From the NCBI GenBank assembly GCA_947494865.1, contig CANMAT010000128.1, forward strand, positions 1 through 8,513: a stretch of 8,513 nt of DNA, read 5' to 3'. A model generated the notes under the pieces. That model was not told the origin of the DNA, did no database searches, and saw only the letters and a program-made list of their open reading frames with translations. Every line of letters starts with the position of its first letter. Positions within the stretch are counted from its first letter, which is position 1. Positions 4,890-8,513 of the stretch are shown one piece after another. A program made the translations under genes and the position numbers. Source of the stretch: Deltaproteobacteria bacterium. GTDB lineage: Bacteria; Myxococcota_A; Polyangia; Polyangiales; Ga0077539.

Positions 4890-6314
4890 TCACGGGGCGG
4901 TGTCGTAGTCGGTGAGGGGGCCGTGCTCGCGGGGCAGCGCGAGCCCCCGCGTCGGCGGGTGCGCGGCGGCGTTCGGGGCATCGCGGTGGCGACGCCTGCG
5001 GAGCGCGGAGCCGGCGTCGGTCGCCGCGGCGAGCGCAGCGTCTCCGACGGGCGGCGCGACGCGCGCGGCGGCCGCGGAGGGCGGCGCGGGCCGGGGAGCC
5101 CTCGCGGTAGGTCGGAGCGGCAGGGAGGAGGCGCTCGCGAGGCTCTGCTGCGCCGTCACGACGGGGCCCCGGTGGCGCGCGACGGCGACGGCGCAGAGAA
5201 CGCCGGCGACCACGGCGGCGGCGAAGGCGATGAGCGGCGACGCGCGCATCACGCGCGACGGCGGCGGGTCGACGGGCGCGGCGGGGCCCTCGTCGATCTC
5301 GACGAGGGGGTCGTCGGCAGACGACGGGAGGCGCGCGGGCGCGGCGGGGGCCGTGGGGCGCGCGATGACCGCGGCGCTCGCGAGGAGGCCCGGGGCGCCC
5401 GCCTGCGCGAGAGATTGTTGAAGGGCCTCGAGGAAGGCCCCCATGTCGGCGTAGCGCTTCGAAGCGTCGCGCTCGAGCGCGCGGTCGATGGCGGCGGCCA
5501 CGGGGCGCGGGAGCTGCGGGAGGCGCTCGGCCAGCGAGGCGTGCGCCGCGTCGCGCACGGCCGTGAGAATGGCCATCGGCGACGCGCCCTCGAAGGGCAT
5601 CGCGCCGGTGAGGGCCTCGTACCAGACCACCGCCATGGACCACACGTCGGCCGCGGGTCCGACGCGCTCGGAGATGCCCTGCGCCTGCTCGGGCGACATG
5701 TACGACGGCGTGCCCATGACGAAGCCCGGCTGCGTGATGCGCGGGGTGAGCGCCCCGGTGAAGGCCCGGGCGATGCCGAAATCGAGGATCTTGGGCACCG
5801 TGCGACCCTCGCTGTCGTGGTGCAGAAAAATGTTCTCGGGCTTGATGTCGCGGTGCATCACCCCGCGCGCGTGGGCGTGCGCCACGGCGCGCATCACCGG
5901 CAGCAGGCACCCCGCCGCGAGGGCGAGGGGCAGCGACCGCTTGCGCGCGAGCAACGCCGCGAAGGACTCGCCCACGAGCCGCTCGAGCACGAGGTACACG
6001 GTGCTCCCGGAGGCGCCCATGTCGAGCACGTCGACCACGTTGCGGTGCTCGAGCCCCGCCGCCACGCGGGCCTCGCGCAAGAAGCGCTCGGCCGTCTCGG
6101 CGCTGTCCACGTGCTCGTCGTTGAGGATCTTCACCGCCACGGAGCGGCCCGTCCACGCGTGGACGCCTTCGAAGACGGCCCCCATGCCCCCGCGGCCGAT
6201 GATCGCGCCGAGGCGATACTTGCCGCCCAGGAGCGTTCCGACTCTCTCTTCGTGGGTGCGCAGCGCCACTCCCACGGCCTCTTGCAAGACGCAGAACACC
6301 TCGCAAATGCCCAC
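4890..6314 (-). CDS. Transmembrane Hanks-type serine/threonine protein kinase
   Basis: 474-aa receptor-like kinase of the PknB/Stk1 class, which phosphorylates Ser/Thr on target proteins and usually itself. The kinase domain spans about 33-300: glycine loop GRGGMG (40-45), Lys62 in AVKIL, alpha-C Glu81, HRDIKPEN (154-161) with catalytic Asp156, DFG (178-180), activation loop 181-208 with several Thr residues (186, 190, 194, 202) and GTPSYMSPEQ, then DVWS (223-226). All catalytic residues are present, and HRD marks it as an RD kinase, so activation-loop phosphorylation is likely. An Ala/Pro-rich juxtamembrane linker (305-358) leads to one membrane helix (361-379), then a 95-residue outer tail rich in Ala, Pro and Arg. 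There is no PASTA, TPR or other sensor domain. The start is uncertain: GTG 6314 gives the full frame, but GTG 6269 has AAGAGG 8 bases upstream and leaves a typical short N-terminus before RVGTLLGGKYRL. It is divergent from the cysteine-rich lipoprotein gene and upstream of the peptidase. Confidence 0.95.
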   Translation of the reverse strand: MGICEVFCVLQEAVGVALRTHEERVGTLLGGKYRLGAIIGRGGMGAVFEGVHAWTGRSVAVKILNDEHVDSAETAERFLREARVAAGLEHRNVVDVLDMGASGSTVYLVLERLVGESFAALLARKRSLPLALAAGCLLPVMRAVAHAHARGVMHRDIKPENIFLHHDSEGRTVPKILDFGIARAFTGALTPRITQPGFVMGTPSYMSPEQAQGISERVGPAADVWSMAVVWYEALTGAMPFEGASPMAILTAVRDAAHASLAERLPQLPRPVAAAIDRALERDASKRYADMGAFLEALQQSLAQAGAPGLLASAAVIARPTAPAAPARLPSSADDPLVEIDEGPAAPVDPPPSRVMRASPLIAFAAAVVAGVLCAVAVARHRGPVVTAQQSLASASSLPLRPTARAPRPAPPSAAAARVAPPVGDAALAAATDAGSALRRRRHRDAPNAAAHPPTRGLALPREHGPLTDYDTAP

Positions 6315-6354
6315 AAAATAGCGCCCGTCCGCGATGCGCTGCGCCCCGCGCGTG

Positions 6355-6376
6355 GCGCCGCGTCACACCGCGGCGC
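6355..6376. repeat. Perfect 8-bp inverted repeat in the kinase/lipoprotein divergent region
   Basis: GCGCCGCG (6355-6362) and CGCGGCGC (6369-6376) are exact reverse complements separated by TCACAC. It sits near the middle of the 164-bp divergent gap. It could be an operator acting on both genes or a hairpin in the kinase leader. Short GC palindromes are common by chance in DNA of this composition, so confidence in function is low. Confidence 0.35.
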
Positions 6377-6421
6377 GCGCGTGAGGCAGAACGGGGCACC
6401 GCCGCGTCTCGACCGTGGGGC

Positions 6422-6451
6422 TTCTCGCGCCGCGGCGGTACGCGATAGGCT
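6422..6451 (+). promoter_or_regulatory. Weak candidate promoter of the cysteine-rich lipoprotein gene
   Basis: A -10-like TAGGCT (6446-6451) lies 27 bases before GTG 6479. The best -35 match at an 18-bp spacer is TTCTCG (6422-6427), which is poor. No Shine-Dalgarno sequence precedes the GTG. Confidence 0.3.
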
Positions 6452-6478
6452 CCCCGCTCTCTGCGTCGACGCAACCCC

Positions 6479-8332
6479 GTGAGCAAGCGCGCCCTCTCCG
6501 CACTCCTCGTCGCACTGATCACGGCCGCCTGCGCCGAGAGCACCAGCGTGGTCGGCGCCCCCGCGGCGCGCCCCGACGCCGCCCGCCCCGGCGACGTCAC
6601 CGCACCCGACCTCGACGCGCCGCGCTTCGACGTGCCGCCCCGCGACGTCGCCGACGTCGCCGACGCCGCCGACGCGCCCGCCATGTGCGAGGGCGACCGC
6701 GGGTGCGCGCGCGGCCAGCGCTGCCTCCAGGGTCGCTGCGCCGAAGACGTGTGCCTCGCGTCGGAGAACCCCTGCGGCGGCGACCGCTGCGAGATGCGCT
6801 GCGTGCCCGTGCGCGACCTCTGCGACGGCGTCGCCTGCACCGACACCGAGACGTGCTTCTCGGGCCGCTGCGTGGCGGGGTGCTTCCCCGCGCCCTGCGA
6901 GGGCGTGCGCTGCCCCGCGGGGCAGTTCTGCGACGACGGCACGGGCCGCTGCGCGCGCGTCACCCCCTGCCCCGCCGTGTGCGACGCCGGCTTCACCTGC
7001 CACGTGCGCTGCCTTCCCCGCTCGCCCTGCGACGGCGTCACCTGCGCGTCGACGGAGGTGTGCGCCGACGGCCGCTGCGTGCCCAACCCCTGCGCGGGCG
7101 TCAACTGCACCGCGGGGGCGCTCTGCGTCGACGGCCGCTGCACGCCCACCTGCGGGTGCGACCCGCGCTGCGACCGCTCGCCGCGCGACCGCTGCGTCAC
7201 GGGCCGCTGCGTGTGCAACAGCCTCTGCCAGGCCGACACGCCCTGCGGCACCGACGACGGCTGCGGCGGGCGCTGCGTGGGCCCCTGCCCCAACCCCTTC
7301 GCCACGTGCGACCCGGTGCTGTTCACCTGCGCGTGCACCAACCGCTGCAACCCGTCGAGCCGCTGCGGCGACGACGACGGCTGCGGCGGGCAGTGCGACC
7401 TCGGCTGCGGCGTGGGCGAGCGCTGCGACCTCGCGCTCCGCCGGTGCATCTGCGTCACGCGGTGCCCGCCCCTCGAAGCGTCGGGCGACACCCCGTGCGG
7501 CATGCCCATCGCCAACGGCTGCCCCGGCGCGCCCTCCTGCGGCGTGGGCACCGGGTGCCCGCCGCGCAACCGCTGCAACCTGGGCACGCGGCGCTGCGAG
7601 CCCTCGACGGAAGAGATGCCCGACGGCGGCGGCGGCGGCGGCGGCGGGTGCGCGCCGCCCCGGTTGATGTGCGGCGCCGAGTGCGTCGACCCGCGCACCG
7701 ACAACGACCACTGCGGCACCTGCGGCAACGTCTGCCCCGCGGGCACCAACTGCGTGGGCGGCGTGTGCACCTGCCCCGCGCCGCTGTCGCTCTGCGGCGC
7801 GCGCTGCGTCAACCTCGCGAGCGACAACGCCCACTGCGGCGCGTGCAACACCCCCTGCCCCGCGCGCACCGACTGTCAGGGCGGCGCGTGCCGCTGCATC
7901 CCCGCGTGCACGGTCAACCCGCTCACGGTTACGGGCGGCGTCGACATTCCCAACGCGTGCCCCGGCGGGGCCCCGTGCGGCGTGGGGCGCGTGTGCGCCG
8001 AGGGGGAGGTGTGCGACACCGCCGCGCGCCGCTGCGTGTGCGTCCCGCGGTGCCCGCCGGGCGTTCGCTGCGGCGTCTCGGACGGCTGCGGGTCGCAGTG
8101 CGCGGGCGTGTGCGACGCGGGCTCGACGTGCACGCGCGACAGCGTCGACAGCCGCCGGTACTACTGCTCCGACGCGAGCTGCGCCTCGGGCTGCCGCTGC
8201 GACGAGGTGTGCACCCTCAACCGCTGCGTGCCCGTGGTGTGCCCGTCGGGCGACCGTCCGTGCCCGTGCCAGTGCTGCCCCGCCGGGCAGATGTGCGTGG
8301 GCGGCGCGGCGTGTGTGCCCATCCCGCCGTGA
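6479..8332 (+). CDS. Cysteine-rich secreted lipoprotein with several repeat families, 617 aa
   Basis: The protein starts with a signal peptide (MSKRALSALLVALITAAC), Cys18 probably lipidated, followed by a flexible Asp/Ala/Pro linker to about 68. From Cys70 on it contains about 100 cysteines, near one residue in six, almost certainly paired as disulfides outside the cytoplasm. Repeat types: four C-x-G-V-x-C-x5-C units ending G-R-C (115-131, 140-158, 184-200, 205-221); three CG-x-x-DGCG-x-x-C units (256-266, 296-306, 531-541); and two units with identical cysteine spacing beginning CGAEC and CGARC (398-432, 439-473), of the C-V-D/N...D-N-x-H-C-G-x-C kind frequent in myxobacterial surface proteins. 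An eight-glycine linker (383-390) separates the first and second halves. It has no recognisable enzyme motif; a structural, adhesive or binding role on the outer surface is inference. GTG 6479 was chosen because it opens the signal peptide. The lipobox residue at -3 is Thr, so lipidation is likely rather than certain. Confidence 0.85.
   Translation: MSKRALSALLVALITAACAESTSVVGAPAARPDAARPGDVTAPDLDAPRFDVPPRDVADVADAADAPAMCEGDRGCARGQRCLQGRCAEDVCLASENPCGGDRCEMRCVPVRDLCDGVACTDTETCFSGRCVAGCFPAPCEGVRCPAGQFCDDGTGRCARVTPCPAVCDAGFTCHVRCLPRSPCDGVTCASTEVCADGRCVPNPCAGVNCTAGALCVDGRCTPTCGCDPRCDRSPRDRCVTGRCVCNSLCQADTPCGTDDGCGGRCVGPCPNPFATCDPVLFTCACTNRCNPSSRCGDDDGCGGQCDLGCGVGERCDLALRRCICVTRCPPLEASGDTPCGMPIANGCPGAPSCGVGTGCPPRNRCNLGTRRCEPSTEEMPDGGGGGGGGCAPPRLMCGAECVDPRTDNDHCGTCGNVCPAGTNCVGGVCTCPAPLSLCGARCVNLASDNAHCGACNTPCPARTDCQGGACRCIPACTVNPLTVTGGVDIPNACPGGAPCGVGRVCAEGEVCDTAARRCVCVPRCPPGVRCGVSDGCGSQCAGVCDAGSTCTRDSVDSRRYYCSDASCASGCRCDEVCTLNRCVPVVCPSGDRPCPCQCCPAGQMCVGGAACVPIPP
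7625..7648 (+). repeat. In-frame GGC microsatellite (polyglycine linker)
   Basis: Seven GGC codons followed by GGG encode Gly383-Gly390 of the cysteine-rich lipoprotein. Because the unit is three bases, slippage would change linker length without breaking the frame. Confidence 0.9.
7670..7897 (+). repeat. Tandem protein repeat, two units with a 41-residue period
   Basis: Residues 398-432 and 439-473 share eight cysteines at exactly the same intervals (4, 10, 3, 4, 6, 5, 2) and the conserved D-N-x-H-C-G-x-C core. The non-cysteine residues have diverged, so this is an old duplication held by disulfide geometry. Confidence 0.85.
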
Positions 8333-8336
8333 GGCT

Positions 8337-8513
8337 TCAGGTGTAGTGCGTCCACCACGCGCCATGGTGGCGCGATTTCAACCCGTCGAACCACTTGCAC
8401 AGGGGCCACAGGGTAAGCACCCCGAGGGCCCACAGGGCGTACACCACCGGGAGCGATCCGTTGGCGCCGTGCGGCGACGCGAGGGCCGCCGCGAAGTGTC
8501 CGTGCGCGAGCAC
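8337..8513 (-). CDS. DUF1624-type membrane protein, C-terminal fragment (cut by window edge)
   Basis: 58 codons and a TGA stop (8337-8339) are in the window; the frame is open at 8513. The fragment contains a last membrane helix, LPVVYALWALGVLTLWPLC (21-39), then WFDGLKSRHHGAWWTHYT. This ending, a Tyr-rich helix closed by PLCxWF, a basic loop and a WW-x-x-Y tail, is what I know from DUF1624 proteins, multi-spanning relatives of heparan-alpha-glucosaminide N-acetyltransferase, which transfer acetyl groups across membranes. The catalytic part lies outside the window, so activity cannot be judged. Its stop lies 4 bp past the stop of the cysteine-rich lipoprotein gene, to which it is convergent. 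Confidence 0.65.
   Translation of the reverse strand: MLAHGHFAAALASPHGANGSLPVVYALWALGVLTLWPLCKWFDGLKSRHHGAWWTHYT
8352..8378 (+). terminator. Possible terminator of the cysteine-rich lipoprotein gene
   Basis: About 20 bases after the stop at 8332 there is a 7-bp stem, CGCGCCA (8358-8364) and TGGCGCG (8368-8374) with loop TGG, followed only by ATTT. A competing 6-bp stem, CCACCA (8352-8357) with TGGTGG (8365-8370), overlaps it. The T-run is short, so an intrinsic terminator is only possible. The whole structure lies inside the 3' end of the convergent membrane-protein gene and may simply be coding sequence. Confidence 0.3.

Noticed and set aside
4820..4981. 54-codon upstream extension of the peptidase gene
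   Set aside because: It would overlap the 3' end of the kinase gene, encodes an Arg/Pro-rich stretch, and would bury the signal peptide that begins at 4819.
4857..6482. 541-codon plus-strand frame opposite the kinase
   Set aside because: No recognisable domain. The opposite strand carries every kinase motif.
4867..7869. 1000-codon open frame on the minus strand spanning kinase and lipoprotein genes
   Set aside because: It crosses the kinase gene in the wrong frame and the antisense of the cysteine-rich gene, with Pro/Gln/Arg-rich and Arg/Ala-rich composition and no motif.
6479..8332. Cysteine-rich protein as a ferredoxin or iron-sulfur protein
   Set aside because: It has a secretion signal, and the cysteine spacing follows disulfide-type repeats, not C-x2-C-x2-C-x3-C-P cluster motifs.
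6131..8365. 744-codon minus-strand frame antisense to the cysteine-rich lipoprotein
   Set aside because: Ala/Arg/Val/His-rich translation mirrors the repeated Cys/Gly/Asp codons of the real gene. The plus frame has a signal peptide and regular repeats.

Overview
The window is very GC-rich, with codon third positions dominated by G and C. Its gene content resembles a chromosomal segment of a myxobacterium or close relative (Myxococcota): a transmembrane Hanks-type Ser/Thr kinase, several lipoproteins including a giant cysteine-rich one with an Asp/Ala/Pro linker, a Soj-type ParA, and a divergent RelA/SpoT-fold protein of a type I associate with myxobacteria. This assignment is inferred from content and composition; no rRNA or other taxonomic marker is present. 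There are no tRNA genes, insertion sequences or CRISPR arrays.

Layout. (1) 1-132, minus: N-terminus of an alpha/beta hydrolase running off the left edge, with a good sigma70-like promoter so close to its ATG that the mRNA may be leaderless. (2) 172-993, minus: ParA/Soj ATPase with no ParB beside it. (3) 994-1209: divergent control region with an inverted repeat on the parA side and three short palindromes on the other. (4) 1210-1407, plus: a 65-aa lipoprotein or small membrane protein. (5) 1466-2563, plus: a 365-aa protein carrying most signature positions of the RelA/SpoT (p)ppGpp synthetase fold but with several altered residues; this is the most interesting gene here. (6) 2570-4819, minus: lipoprotein dipeptidyl-peptidase IV-type S9 peptidase, meeting gene 5 tail to tail. 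(7) 4890-6314, minus: transmembrane Ser/Thr protein kinase. (8) 6315-6478: divergent control region with an 8-bp-stem hairpin. (9) 6479-8332, plus: 617-aa secreted lipoprotein with about 100 cysteines. (10) 8337-8513, minus: C-terminus of a DUF1624-like multi-spanning membrane protein, running off the right edge.

There is no single pathway. Genes 4 and 5 may be co-transcribed. The kinase and the peptidase lie in the same direction 70 bp apart, and the kinase is divergent from the cysteine-rich lipoprotein, so its signalling could be linked to surface proteins encoded around it; that link rests on position only. All long open frames opposite these genes are treated as by-products of the GC-rich codon usage.
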